Source: Flavobacteriales bacterium | GTDB taxonomy: Bacteria; Bacteroidota; Bacteroidia; Flavobacteriales_F; PHOS-HE28 | Reading direction: 5' to 3' | Assembly (NCBI GenBank): GCA_016713865.1 | Contig: JADJOG010000020.1 | Span: 1-54,324, forward strand | DNA length: 54,324 nucleotides | Part shown: positions 1 through 12,900 of the stretch, one piece after another | Layout: each line of letters begins with the position of its first letter | Numbering within the stretch: the stretch's first letter is position 1 | Notes under the pieces: generated by a model | Seen by the model: the letters and a program-made list of their open reading frames with translations, nothing else | Databases searched by the model: none | Told to the model about the DNA's origin: nothing | Program-made: the position numbers and the translations under genes

Positions 1-1321
1 ATGATGGGCGTGCCGGATTCGGCGGAGCACTATTACCGGCGCACGCTCTCCGTTCTTCCGATGGACGCTTTCGGGCAGCGCTCCACAATCGAAGGCAACT
101 TGGCGAAGCTGCTCAGTGAGCGGGGCGACCATGCACAGGCCATCGCCATCCTGGAACCTTCGGTTGAACGAATCGAGCAAGGCGATCCGCCCAATACTTC
201 AAAGCCTGAACACACTGGCTCGTGTATCACCGCGCAGGCGCCATCGGGCTGCGATCGACCTCTTCATGGAAAGCGAGCGCTTGAATCAAGAAGGCGAAAA
301 GGACATCAGCACCAGTTTGGAGAACCTCGGCTTCATGGCCGAGAGCCAAGCGGCGCTGGGTGATCATGCCGCCGCCTATGCCACCATGCTCCAGCTCGAG
401 GAATTGCTGCACGAGTACTATGCCCGCACGGCGAACGAGGAGATCCTGGCTTTGGAGAAGCGCTTCGAGACCGAGCGCAAAGAGCAGGAGAATGCACTGC
501 TGCGCGCCGAGAACGATGCGCGCCGGTTGAACGAAGAACGCTTGCGCATCCGCTGGATCGCCGCATCCGTTGCCGCCGTGCTGCTGATCGGCTTGTTGGC
601 GATGCTCTACCGCAACTACCGCTTGCGCGGCAAGCACACCCGGGAAGTGGAGCGCTTCAACGCCGAGCTGAAGGCGCAGCGCGACCAGGTGCAGCACATG
701 AACGACCTGTTGAGCTGGAAGATCTTGCGCGCGCAGCTGAACCCGCACTTCATCAACAACTGCCAGAACAGCGCGGTGGCCATGGTGAAGGACGGTCGCA
801 ATGCCGAGGCACTCGCGTACTTGCAAGGGCTGAGCAAGCTCATGCGCATGGTGCTGGAGCACTCGGTGAACGACCGCATCAGCGTGGAAGAGGAGATGGA
901 GTTCCTGCGACTCTATGTGAAGCTGGAATCGCTGCGTCTATCCGGATTGATCTTCGACGTAGAGGCCGATGAGCGCTTGATTGAGGAGGAAGCGGAACTC
1001 CCGGCGCTGCGCGTTCAGCCCTTCGTGGAGAACGCGCTCTGGCACGGACTGGCCGGTAAGGAGGGGCCGCGATCATTGAGCATCCGATTCTTGGCCACCG
1101 ATTCCGGACTGCGCTGCGTGGTGCGCGACAATGGTGTTGGGCGCAACGGCCATGGCAGCAGGCCCGATGGGCAGCGCTCGCTCGGCACCGAACTCACCAA
1201 CGAACGCTTGCAATTGCTCACGCACCGCCTGAAACAGAAGGGCAGCTTCAGCATCAACGACATCACCGACGGCGCCGGGAATCCTGCGGGCACAGAGGTG
1301 GTGATCGAGCTGGAAGGATAA
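1..1321 (+). CDS. LytS/YehU-type sensor histidine kinase with TPR region (5' partial, frame-broken)
   Basis: The C-terminal part is a membrane-linked histidine kinase of the LytS/YehU (His_kinase) family. A transmembrane segment (about 545-615) is followed by a short coiled coil and the phosphoacceptor motif LNPHFINN near 740. The ATPase motif DNGVGRNG lies near 1128 and a GTEVVIEL-type end closes the protein. The N-terminal part reads as tetratricopeptide helices, which is usual for Bacteroidota kinases of this family. The gene is open at the left edge, so the ATG at 1 is probably internal. The reading frame changes between about 195 and 240 (more than one small indel): TPR residues read in frame 1 up to that point and in frame 2 afterwards. 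The kinase should phosphorylate the LytTR regulator encoded just downstream. The family call is firm; the signal sensed is unknown. Confidence 0.85.
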
Positions 1322-1458
1322 AATGGCCCATTGCCCTCTCCCTGTTCGACCTTGACATTCTACATTTCGATTCTTCATTCCCTCCAAATCTGACTCCGGG
1401 TCGCCCTTCCTATCGCAACAACAACACATCTGTTTCGCCCCTCCCGGATCGCCTGCCA

Positions 1459-2208
1459 TTGCCGATCTTTCCGCCAGCGATCCGCACGTCGATCGTGGAC
1501 GATGAGGCCGAGGCGCGGGGCCTGCGCGGCTTGTTTGCGGATGCGCACCCGGAGGTGGACGTCATCGGCGAAGCATCGAACATCAGTGAGGCGAGACGAT
1601 CGGATGCAGAGCTGAAACCGGACCTAGTCTTCTGGACGTGAAATGCCCGGAGGCACCGGCTTCGATCGCTGCGCGAGCTGGAAGCGCTGGGACTTCGAGG
1701 TCATCTTCGTCACGGGCTTCCAGCGCTACGCCATCAGGCCATCCGCTTCAGTGCGCTGGACTACCTGCCCAAGCCTGCACAGCCCGACGAGCTCGCCTTC
1801 GCCTTGGAGCGCTACACGGAGCGGCACGCCGCAACGTTGGACCGCGCCACCATGCAGGAGCAGTTCCTGGAGAACATCGCGCAGCAGAAGGTCGAAGCCT
1901 TCCGACTCACCATCCCGCATGGCGACCGCACCTTCTTCGTAGCGCCCACCGAGGTGGAACGCTGCATGGCCGACCGCAACTACACGTGGGTGCATCTGGT
2001 GCATGACCGCCGCTACCTGCTGGCCCGTACGCTGAAGGAGTTCGAGGAGATGCTCTCGCCCTTCGATTCCCCGGGATCAATCGCAGCGCTGGTGCGCAAG
2101 GACACCATCCTTCGCCTGCACGATGGCCACGCCGAACTGAAGGACGGCGAGAAGCTGGAGGTGAGCCGCCGCCGCTGGCCGGAGCTGAAGCGGTTGTGGG
2201 CGGCGTGA
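1459..2208 (+). CDS. LytTR-family response regulator (frame-broken)
   Basis: This is a response regulator with an N-terminal receiver domain (acidic pocket IVDDEAEAR near 1490) and a C-terminal LytTR DNA-binding domain. The LytTR part shows RNYTWVHL, TLKEFEEML and the typical end LEVSRRRWPEL. It pairs with the kinase immediately upstream. The receiver domain is split: it reads in frame 1 to about 1635, then frame 2 and frame 3 in short stretches (KMPGGTGFD, then FSALDYLPKPAQPDELA), and returns to frame 1 at about 1800. No ATG lies at the expected start. The first plausible codon is TTG at 1459, a few codons ahead of the conserved IVDDE, so a start codon may have been lost to the same kind of error. 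The 137 bases between kinase and regulator hold no other gene. Confidence 0.8.
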
Positions 2209-2302
2209 GGCTGACCACTGGATAAGCGCAGCCTCCATCGGATCGAAAACCTTGGGAACCGGGTTTCGCGCGCGTGCACCTTGGCAAGTGAAAACAAAAG
2301 CC

Positions 2303-3970
2303 ATGCGCACACTCTCTACCCTTTCGGCGGCCTTTCTCTTTCTCACTGCCCAAGCTCAGTGGCCCACGAGCCCTAACGCTCCGTTGGTCATTTGCAATGA
2401 TGGCAGTGAAAAACGCAACCTCGGATCGTCTCTGACGGTGCCGGGGATGATCACGCCTTGACGGATAACCGCGTTACCACGCAACGATTCGCATTGTACG
2501 GTCAGCGCACCACGCCCACCGGCGAATTGCTGTGGGAGCCCAACGGCCGATTGATAATGGAGGTGCCGGGAAGGAGCGTGAATACATACGGCCTGGCGCC
2601 GATGAGCGACGGCAACATCTTCCTGGCCTATACCAGCGGAGCCGACCAGTTCGGTGGTGACACGGTGCGCGCGATGGCCATTGACATTGAAGGTCAGCCG
2701 GTGTGGGCGCAGCTAACTATTCTGGCGGTGCCAGGTGCATTGCCCGGCGGCGGCACAGTGAACAACCACTGTTACCCGCGCGTGGCGCTGGCGTGCGCAA
2801 CGGCACCTTCATCGGCTGGGGAAGCAACCCGATCGGCGCGGCGGATTACGTGCATGTGGCCCGAGTCCTGAACGACGGCACCAACCTGATGCCTGTGCAA
2901 GGCGTTGAGATAACGAGCTTGAACAACTCGATAGTCACCGGTCCATGGACGTTTCGTCATGACCTGAATGGCGGGCTGTTGTTGGAGGAGCGCTGGGGCA
3001 ACGGGTCCGGTGCTCCACTTTACGCAATGCGGGTGGACAGCATGGGGTGCAGCTCTGGCCTTCATTGCTGACGGTAAGCGCGAACAGCTCCGGGCTCGGC
3101 TACGAATGGACAACCGCTGTGGCGCCCACCTCACGCGTGAATTCGATCTGGGCCAATGGGTACGACCTGCATGGCCATCCACGATACCACAGGCGTACTG
3201 CTCAACAGCACGGCGCCCATTGAAGTGTGCATACAATCAGATGTCCAAGAGAATCCTTTCGTGGTGCAGACAGCGGACGAGACCACCGTGTTTTGGGCAG
3301 ACAACCGTTCCTCGGCAGGGAATGGCAGGCAAGTCTTCATGCAGCGATTTGATGCGACCGGCACACCATTGCTCGCCCAGAATGGCGTGCTGGCCATGCA
3401 GGTGAATGGCAATAACGTCAGCTACCCGCGTGCCTTCGCTGCCGAGGACAACAGCTTCATCGTGGCCATGTTTACCGCCTTCGACATAGGGGGCGGAACG
3501 GCGGGATTCCGCGTTGGTCGCGTAACCAACACCGGCACCAACCTCTGGAGCGACACTACTCGCTTCTGCACACCCGCAAAGGGACCCAATGGAGGCACAG
3601 CCTATGGCATTGTTCCCGATGGGGATGGTGGCGTGGTTGCCATTTGGTACACCGGGAAGACAACGCGATCTACGCCGCGCGTCTTGACGCTGGGGTCGCA
3701 TGGGTGATTTTACGGGAGTGGAAGAACTGGAACGAAACAACATCAGCCTCTTCCCTAACCCGGCCACGGACCGCATCACCCCTGCAAAGCCGGAATAATG
3801 CGCAGTTGGGTGAAGTGAGCATCCATGCCGCGGATGGGCGTGTGGTGCAACAAACCCGCTCACAAACAGACCGATTGGATCTCGATGTACGAGCGCTGCC
3901 TGCAGGTGCCTACACCATCATCACCTCCACCACCAACACCCGTAGCGCAACCCGCTTCATCAAGCATTGA
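2303..3970 (+). CDS. T9SS type A sorting domain protein (heavily frame-broken)
   Basis: This is a secreted protein. It opens with a signal peptide at ATG 2303 (MRTLSTLSAAFLFLTAQAQ) and ends with a T9SS type A sorting domain (ISLFPNPATDR near 3745, then DGRVVQQTRS and LPAGAYTIIT). The body consists of repeats such as DGNIFLAY and DNSFIVAMFTAF, resembling the beta-propeller-like repeats of Bacteroidota cargo proteins, and no catalytic motif is visible. The frame changes at least six times (about 2450, 2790, 3045, 3180, 3655, 3800), far more often than in most genes here. It may therefore be a real pseudogene, or a region of poor consensus. The stop at 3968-3970 lies six bases before the start of the next gene, so the two are probably co-transcribed. 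Confidence 0.7.
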
Positions 3971-3975
3971 ACACC

Positions 3976-4967
3976 ATGAGAGCAACAACACTCCCCGCCC
4001 TTCTTCTTTCCGCATCACTCGCAGCGCAGACCTTCACCGCTGCGGATGCTGTGCCGCCGAATGGCACGTTCGAGTTCTCCCGATACTTCGCAGATGCATC
4101 ACTATGGTCCGGCGTGGATACCATCGGCCCAGGACTGATATGGAACATGAGCGGCTTGGACTGGGAGGCGGATGATCCCGTTCACGCTGACGGTGATGCC
4201 CGCCGCTGACAGCGAATTCGCTTCACTTGCAACAGATGCCACCACCTGTTTGCTGGAAAGCATGCCCGGCGATATCGAGCTGCACTGGTTCTACCGCAAT
4301 GCGAGCGATATACTGGAGGGCATCGGCATCGTGGGCGTCATCCCGGGAATTACGCCGGAATTGGAAACCACCTGTCCAAGGCTGCTGCTGAACTATCCGG
4401 CCACCTTGGGTAGTTTGATCAACTCAGAGGTTGTCGGTTGCGACTTCACCTTGGGCGTTGAATCGGTGGAGCGCAAGGTGTTGGGCACTGGCACGCTGGT
4501 GCTGCCGTTCGGCGTGCTACCGAACATGGTGCTTATCCGGACAAGCATTTGCGAGGAGGATGTACTCAATCCAAAGGGGAACGATATCGTGTGTACGCAC
4601 CGCTATGAGTGGTTCGCGCCCGGCAACCTGCTGCGGCCTTGGCTAACCGTTTTCACCTACAACGAGGAATGGAACTCTGCTTATCTGGAAGTCCCTTCTG
4701 CCTTGCTGGGCGTGAACGAATATGGCAGCGGCCTCCATTGCCCTTTTCTCCAACCCTGCATACGATCAGGTTCAGATCACCAATAGGCAAGGTCTGCCAT
4801 TGGGTGAGGTGAACGTCTTCGCCGCAGATGGGCGGGTTGTCTATTCTGAAGCGAAGGCACAGAGCGATTACCTTGTACTGGATGTGCAGCACCTGGCCCC
4901 AGGCCTCTACACGGTGCGTAGCATGGCGGATGGGCGTGTGCAGGCTTTGCGCTTAGTGAAGGACTAA
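3976..4967 (+). CDS. T9SS type A sorting domain protein (frame-broken)
   Basis: This is a predicted secreted protein of about 330 residues. The start at ATG 3976 gives a signal peptide (MRATTLPALLLSASLAAQ). The middle part (4172-4720) has no recognised domain. The end (about 4735-4967) is a T9SS type A sorting domain with SNPAYDQVQI, AADGRVVYSE and LAPGLYTVRS. The frame changes at about 4175 and again at about 4730. The sorting domain closely resembles that of the preceding gene (shared AADGRVV core), so the two cargo proteins are probably paralogous at their C-termini. A strong terminator hairpin follows 17 bases after the stop. Confidence 0.75.
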
Positions 4968-4983
4968 AGTTGAATGCTCTGTC

Positions 4984-5024
4984 AAAGAAGAAGCGCGGCT
5001 CGCAAGGGGCCGCGCTTCTTCTTT
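4984..5024. terminator. Perfect 16-bp hairpin, probable bidirectional terminator
   Basis: Arms 4984-4999 and 5009-5024 are exact reverse complements (16 bp) with a 9-base loop. Each arm carries a run of A or T at its outer end, so the element can act on both strands. It lies between the converging T9SS gene (+, ends 4967) and the FN3 gene (-, ends 5126). Confidence 0.85.
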
Positions 5025-5048
5025 GGGAGCAAGACAAATGGACGGTAA

Positions 5049-5096
5049 ATGGACTGGGATGGACGCTGCCTCTGCGCAGCGTCCATCCCAGTCCAT
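5049..5096. terminator. Perfect 21-bp hairpin, second element in the convergent gap
   Basis: Arms 5049-5069 and 5076-5096 are exact reverse complements (21 bp) around a 6-base loop. The outer arm parts read ATGGACTGGGATGGAC and its complement. It lies about 30 bases past the stop of the minus-strand FN3 gene, so it probably terminates or protects the 3' end of that operon. There is no T-run, so classical intrinsic termination is not certain. Confidence 0.7.
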
Positions 5097-5125
5097 TCAT
5101 GTCCATCCTAAAGAAGTACTTGGGC

Positions 5126-6981
5126 TCACAACCCCACCCCCCCCCCTCTGCTCGGTCCGCTTTCGGCGCCAGTGGCAGCCACGCTCCGCACGAAGTAGAA
5201 GTTGAGCGCACCGCGCGCTGGGCTCGCATCCTCGAAGCGCGCAGGTTTGTTGGAAGCCACGCTGCCCAGCTTCACCGGCTCGTTGCCGCGCGTGTAGCGG
5301 TACACATCGAAGCGGGCCACCGGCTCGCTCGCTGGTGCTTGCCAGGTGAGTTCCACCTTGCCGTTGATGGCATTCGCAACAACGGCGCTGGGGCACGATG
5401 GTGCGCACACATGGGCCTTGGCCGCCACCGCTGGTGAAGGTGCGCTGCGCATACCAAGCGCGTTGCTGCTCATCACCCGGTAGGTGCTGGGCTTGCCGCT
5501 GGCATCGAGGCTGTCGTTGAGGAAATTGGTGCTGCGGTAGAGCGTATCCACCGTGTTGCCGGGACGCGTGCGCAGCACCGTGTAACCCATCCACAGTGGG
5601 TCGTGGCTCTGGTCCTCCCAACTGAGCAAGAGCGCTTCGCCATCCACACGGGCCATCAGGTCGCGCGGTGGCAATGGTGCGGTGGCGTTGGTCATGGGCA
5701 TCACGGCCACGGTGTCGCTGGCGCGGCCTTCGATGTGGCTGGTGCTGATCGCCTTCACCAAGTAGCGATACACCTGTCCGGCTTGAAGCGCGCGGCTCGT
5801 ATCGAGATAGGTCTTCTGCACACCATCACCCATGGGCATGCGCGTGGTCGCAAGCACCATCGGTCCATCGCCCTCGGCGCGGTACACATGGAAGCCTAGC
5901 AATTCGCGCGAAGGATGCAGCCATGTGAGCATCACGCCATCCTTGGTTGCTTCAGCGCTCAGTTCCTCGGGAGCTGAAGGCGGCTCCGGATCGTAGGCCA
6001 CCGCCGCAAAGCTCACCCCGCGCATGGGCACGTGCGTGGCCTTGTACTCGAGCACGAAGCGATAGAAGTACGAAGTGGCCGGACGTACATCCTCATCCAC
6101 ATAGCTGGTGCGATCACCGCTCAGCTCGGCCACCACCACGAAATCCGTTTCGCTGTTGGTGCTGCGCTGTAACGAGATCTGCTTCACCACCGGCGCATTC
6201 TTCAGATGCCACCGCACGTTGATCTTTCGCCCCGAGCTATCGCCTTGCGCGAACAGGTCGTAGGGCATCGGCATCTGCGTGGCATCGAGGCTGGCGGCGT
6301 AGAGCGTATCGCTCACGGGCATGGCGTTCCCGAAAAGGTCCCAGCCCTTGGCCACATAGCGGAACACGCGGTGGCGTGGTGCGGTTGTATCGGCGAACTG
6401 GTAGAGCACCGTGTCCTGACCGCGGCGATCGATCCGCAGTTTGGGCTTCACTAGTGCGAACGGTTCCTCATCCACACTGCGGTGCAGTTCCACCACGGCC
6501 GGACGATGATCGCCCCCTGCGTGGTCACGCGGTACTGGTAGAGCGTGCTGGGCTTCGCATCGCCATCGTGCCATACGGCATGCACGGCCAGGAGCACCGC
6601 CACATGGTTGCTCGCCGCACCCAGCTGCTCGCGTGTGCCATAGCGTTGGATACGCGCCCAGATGCTGTCGGCGCGTTGGCCGGCCAACTCGATAGGATAT
6701 GGCAACACCTCAGCCGCCTTATCGATGCCCTTCTGCACATCCTTCGCGGAGCTCACGGGCTTCAACTCGGCCACACGCTTGAACTCGCCCTGCTCACCTG
6801 TCTTGCGCTCGATGAGGATGCTGGTGACAGGTCCGCCCTCACGCGCCAGCAAAGGCCCCGTGAACACGAACACGCCTTTCGGTCCCACCTGAACGAGTTC
6901 GGCGTTGGGCTTCTGTGCGATGGCGGGCAGTGCCATTGAAGCACAGCCCAGTATGAATGCGAAGCGCATGGTTGCAAGCAT
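5126..6981 (-). CDS. Secreted fibronectin type III repeat protein (frame-broken)
   Basis: This is the last gene of the minus-strand operon that starts at 15237. ATG 6981 (or 6969) gives a signal peptide (MRFAFILGCASMALPAIAQ), 10 bases after the stop of the giant gene. At least four fibronectin type III-like domains follow, each with a SAPEELSAEATKDGVMLTW-like opening and a YRYLVKA-like end. The frame changes near 6500: the N-terminal part reads in one frame (to 6451) and the rest in another (from about 6510). The protein ends a few residues after the last FN3 domain and shows no T9SS sorting domain. A run of ten C (5137-5146) lies just before the stop, so the exact C-terminus is uncertain. 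Its role is inferred from context as a periplasmic or surface partner of the barrel and giant proteins. Confidence 0.75.
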
Positions 6982-6991
6982 GGTATTGAGA

Positions 6992-9900
6992 TCAATTCTC
7001 CTGCGGCGGTGGATCATTGCGTTGGCTGCTGGTTCCGTTGCTGCCCATGGTGAACTCGAAGTTGGAGCCACTGTTGCTGATCACGGCTTGCATGCCGAGG
7101 CCGATGGTGCCACCCACATTGAAGTGCAGGCAGGTGACATCGTTGCATGGCACCGAGCACATGCCACCGCCCACGGTGACATTGCCCTCCAGCTGCACGG
7201 CGCCATTGCCCGTGATGGTGTAGTTGCCGTTGCTCTGGAACACGCCATCGAGACCTACGGTCAGGTACAGACCGATACGGCCATAGGCGCAGATGATGCC
7301 GGCACTGGCGCCCCCCGCCATATAGATGTCCACATAGGTATCGAAGCCCACGCCGTAGGTGCCACTGCCGAAGTTGGCTCCCGAAGCGCACATCGATGCC
7401 ACCATCGCAGCCCATTTCCAAGGTCGCGACAGGCTCGCAATCGATGCTGAAGTTGGGGATCACCGGCAGCGGGATCTGCGCACCGGCATTGAAGTAGAAA
7501 CCGTTGAAACGGCCAGAGCCGAAGAGCCCGAGGTAGGTTGGAGGCAACAAGTTGCCACTTGGATAGAGGCCCTGAGCGAAGGGCACACCGGCGACCGGAT
7601 CGGCGGCCAGAAGCTGTTGCACAGGGGGAGATCAGGAACGCAGGGATCTCACGCTCCATCTTCTTCTGCACATGCAGGCTGTACTGCATCAGCAGCGCAT
7701 CCATCTGCCGTGTGCGCTGGGCATAGTCGCCAAGCAGGATGAAGGCCATGCCCGTGATCTGTGGATCGGGCAGGCTCACGTTCAGGCCGCTCATGAAGTA
7801 GAAGCCTTCCTTGTCGATGACGATGGCTGCTGCACCGCTCATGCTGGGGCCGTTGCTCACGCCGTGCGACACGTTCAGTTGACCGCAGAGGCGATGGTGC
7901 TGCATGTCGTACACCATATTGATGTTGCCGAAGGGCGTCTCGATGTCCTTCAGCTTCACCTGCTGGTTCTCCACCGCTAGGTCGCCGCGCACCTCGAAGC
8001 GCATGCGCTGTGGCTGGCCATTCTGCGCCTCGAAGCCCATATCAGCAGGCATGTTGCCTTTGATGTAGAAGGTGTTCCATTCAGGGCCAGCGCTGCCATT
8101 GACCACGGTCATCTCGCCTTCCACATCGGTCATGAGGATGCGGCTGGCGGGGTTGTCTCCGCCCAGGCGCACGCTCTGCTGCGGGTTGCGGTCCACGGTG
8201 AGCTTAGTCTGCTGATTGGTCTTAACCAACGTGTAAGCGAGGTTCTTGAACACGTTCGGGTCCTGATCGCTGATCACGCCCTTGATGGTGAGCTGACCCT
8301 GCGCGAACGTGATGCAGTTCTGGTTGCCCGCCACTCCGAAGCTTCCCTTTTGCTGCCCCTTGTTGAAGGCGAGTTGCACACCGTTGAGGCCCACGGGCGG
8401 CATGGCGAAGTCCTGCAGCGTGTAGCCCGAGATGCCGTTCGGTGTCTTGTTGTAGAGCAATGCTGTGGTGAAGGTGGGGATACCCGGCACACCCAACTCG
8501 AGCTCGCCGCTGAGCGTTAGCACCGTGGGACCGATGAGCACGCTCTGCAAGTGGAACTGCGTGATGTCGAAGAAGCTGTAACCGGGGATGCCGTTGCGCA
8601 GCGCCACTTCCTGCTGACCGTTGCTGTAGAGCCACACGGAAGTGATCGGCACGTTACGGTTGTCCGGTATGCCATCGAGGTGCTGGCCGCTGATGGTGGC
8701 CGCTGCAACATTCTCATCGCGGCTGGTTACCACCACATACCACGCCGGCTGCGGGCGCACGGCATCATAGCCGAACTCGGCCGGGCGCGTGGCGTTCACC
8801 GGGATGCTGCCCATGAGCGTCATGTTGGTGGCCGACATCTCACCGAGCAGAAAACGGTGCGGCTCCAAGGTGCCGTTCTCCACTTGCAGCTCCATGCCGC
8901 TGGCGTTCAGCACGCCCTTGAACCCGAAGCCGCTGTTGTTCATGCTCAGCTGCGTGCCCTGCAAACTGAATTGACCCAGAGGCACCGTGAAGTTCCGCGC
9001 GCCGCTGAAGGCTGCAACTGTCCACCGGCGATCCGGATGCGGCCGATGGCAAGGTTGAGATCGTTGTCCGGCGCGGCGATGTGCTCCAATGCCGTGTGGA
9101 TGCGCGTATCGAGCACGAGCGAATCGCGGTAGAGGTAGCTGTTGCTCGTGACGCTGTTCGCCTGGAAGCCATGCAGCACATAGTTGAAGGGCTGACCTTC
9201 CGCATTGGCCACGTTGAGCGGTTCACCGGCGGGGTACCAGCTGCGCGCATCGCTGGCGAAGGCCGCGAGACGCATGCCGCCCTGTGGCGCCACCAGGCTT
9301 ATGGTCGCATCACTGAGCGCGAAGTTGTTGTCGGTGAAGGACGCCGAGGCCACACGCACACCGCCCATCACCGCGCCGCGCGTATCGCTTCCCGCCGGAC
9401 GATCCAACGCGATTCCGGTCTGCGTGTCGCGCAAGCTGCCGTGGTACGCAAAGGGCTGCTGACCGCTGGTCGGATACAGGCCGATGGACACCTCATTCAC
9501 GCCGAGCGACATCGGCAGGTTCACCGGCTTGGTGGGCGAAACGGTCTCGTTGCCGATCGTGTAGGAATTGGCCACGTCCTTCTCCACCGAGGTGTTCAGG
9601 AAGCGCACGCAGCGCAGATCGGTGCCATCGGCTGATAGCTGCGTGATGCGGAAGATGCCGTTGGCGGAATCGGGCACAGTGATCCAACCGCTGATCTGCG
9701 CGCGATCCGCTGGTTGCTCCTGGAAGGCTGTCACTTCCAAGGGGAAGCCGAGGATGCTGCTGAAGTCCATACCAGCGTACACACGCAACTGGAAATCGCG
9801 TGTGACAACCATGTTCATGGCATCGGTTAGTGTAACGCTCGAAGCCACCGTTCCATAAGCGCTGCCGCTTGGCTGGCTCTCGTCCAGCTCCATGCCGATG

Positions 9901-12900
9901 TAGGGCGATTTGGTCGCGTAGAACTTGCAATGGCCTTGCGGCACGTTCGTGAGTTGGTATTCGCCTAGCGCATTCGTAGTGGCCTCAGCGATCAAGCCAC
10001 CGCGTTCCCAACGCACTTTCGCTCCTGCTACCGCCGCGCTGTCGATCAGCACCCTGCCCCGCACTGTGCGGCCGCGCTCCAACTGCACGTTCTTCACCTG
10101 CCAGCGCTTACCGGGTTGAGAGGAAACACTCTCCACATGGGTCGCATACGGTCCGCCTTGGGGCGTCATGATGCGGAACTCGAAGGTCTCCCCAGCCGAT
10201 GCCTTGAAAGCAAAGTCCACGCGCCCCTGGCTGTCGGTGATGCGCTCGTACACATTACCGGGCACCGATGCGGAAGCTCCACCGGGGCTTGTATCAGGGT
10301 GCTTCTCAGTGGGGAACATCTGCGCATTCGTACCCACCAGCAGCACACGAGCGTTCGCGATGCGTGTGCCAACAGTCGCAGGGTCTTGTCCTGGCTGGAT
10401 AGCTACCGTGCCATTCGGCTTCTCGCGCACCACGAAATGGATGCGATGCAGGCGATAGGGCACCGTAACCGTATGGTTCACCGATGCGCCCACTGGCACG
10501 CTCACCATGATGGTGTCGCGCTGGTAGAGGTCGCTGTTGTTGGGAATAACCACCACGCGCAGTTGCGTGAGCGGCGAACCGGGCACTTGCATCACGCGGC
10601 GCTCAGCACGCGGCGAGAGGATCGTCTGCGATTCCTGCATCACGCCTTCCACGCCCAGCACTTGGTCCCAGTAGTAGCTATTGCACTTCACAGGTAGGCC
10701 AGCTGGGTCGATGAAGGTGAGCGTGAGCGTAGAGGTGGGATCCATCCACAGTTCGCCTTGGTTGTACTGGTATCCCTTACGCAGCATGGCCACATCGCCC
10801 ACTGGTGGTGGCGCGCTATTCGTGCTCCCCGAGCTGCTGCCGCTACTGCTGGTGGTTCCACCAAGCAGCCCGGTCACGTTCGGCAGCGATCCGAGTTGCC
10901 CGGCGTTCAACTGCGTCCCGGAAGAGAGCTGGAGGCGGTTCACCACGTGGATCTTGCGGCGGAAGCCCTGCTTCTGCAAGTCGAGCACATAGAAGTTACC
11001 GATCTGCTCATTGCTGCTGTTCATCTGCACGGGCACGAACCCGCTGTGGATGCGGCCGTCGGTGCCAGTGGAACCCATTTCCTGCAGCACCATGGGCTTG
11101 CCCACCCCCGTGAGCGCGTTCTGCGCCATGATGAACCCATCAGGCTGGTATCCTTCGCGACGGCGCCCCAGCTAGTGGTACCGCTCCGCAAGTGGTCCGC
11201 AGCGGCGCGGTTCAAGCGCCACAAGCGCCAGGTCACTCCGGGCTCGTTCATGGCCATGCCCGACTGCGTACCTGCCGCGCTGTTCTTCACCTGCGCGGTG
11301 ACCTTCGGGTTCTGCGCCACCACGCGGTTCACATTGAAGAGCCATTGATCCTGCCCTTTGTAGGCTCGTGAATGCGTCGAAGAAGACGTGCTGAAGCCAT
11401 CGCGAGCGGCGAGGTTGCACTTCATGCATGCCGCTGCGATGCTACCCATCGCCGGGTTGTAGCATGCCGTATTGCTCCAATCGCTCTGGTACATGTAGTT
11501 CACCGGCTGCGGCGTGTTGTGCACGCTGTGCTGGGTGAAGAACTCGTCCGCGGGCTTCGACCAGAGGTAGTAGAGGTTGCTGCTGCTCGCGCTGCTGCAG
11601 TCGAAGCGCACCAGGTCGCGGAACTCGGCCATGCCATCGGATGCGGTGATGGCGGAATCGAGCACTTCGTACTGCACCAGGTTCACCGTGATGATCGGGT
11701 TCGCGCTCATATCGCCGCGCTTGCCTTCATCCTTCGGCACCAGACTGGGCTTGGTGTTGGTCTTGCGCAGCAAGTACACGCGTAGCCCGGCTTTCTTGAT
11801 GCCGAGGTCCTGCCGCTCAGCCACGAGCACCTTGGTATCGAAGCTCTTCACCTGCGCATGGAAGAGGCCGAGGTCGCCATTCGCGGGCAAGCTGCTGTTG
11901 TATTGAACGGGCTGTGCGTAGTACGTGCGTGCCGGGTTGCCTACGCGCACCATCAGCACACGCCGGAAGGTGCCCGTGTAGCTGTTGTTGAATTCACCGC
12001 TATAGGCCGCGGTGGTGCTCACCGTTCCTTGCCTCCAACTGAAATCCAGCGACTGCACATTCGGTACGTTGAACACGAAATTGCCTTGCGCATCTGTGGT
12101 GGCTGTTGCAAGCACTGGCAAGTTCATGCTCTGCTGCCCTTGGACATATGCTGTTGTGCCTTCCGGCTGCAGGATGAACCCAGGCAGCAATGGTGAAGCG
12201 ATGGCACCCATGGAAGGCGCGCTCTGGAACTGGATGGCCTGCACCAGTTGAACAGTAACGCCCGTCAACGGCGATTGCGTGAAGCCACTGAATCCAACTC
12301 GATTGCCATCAAGCGTGGGCGCGGTCTGCGAGACGAGGTTCGACGCATTGATGCCGCTAATGGCGCCCGTATTGAGTGTTCCGCCGCTGCCCGATGCCGA
12401 AGTCGCGCCGTGATTGCTCGGGTTGTGCCAGAAGTAATGGAGCTTGCCAGTGAGCGTGTTTGCCAGGAATGCAGGCGAGATGCCCGGATCGATGGTCGGC
12501 CCGGAAGGCGCTGTGCCGCTATAGGGGATCACAGGCGTTTCCACCGAGCCTACCGTGAACACGCTGATCTCGCTGCGCCCCAGGTTGCTGATGCCCACCA
12601 CGCCGTTGCGGTCGCGGGCGGTCACCTGCATGGCGTATTGCTTCCCTTGCTCGAATGCCAGATCGAAGACCTGACGCACGTACACGTTGGCCATCAAGCC
12701 TTCCTTCAGCAGCACGGGTTGCGCGCGCTGATAGGTGCGCGCGGCGATGATCGCATCGTTCGGGTTCTGGCCCGGGAACACGGGCGTCACCAGCAGATCG
12801 TACTCGATGAGCGCACCGGCGAGATTGCCGAGAGGCGGTGTCCACGTGAAGACCGGATTGGTCATGTACGCGCTGAGCTCCGTGCCATGCACCGGCTGCG

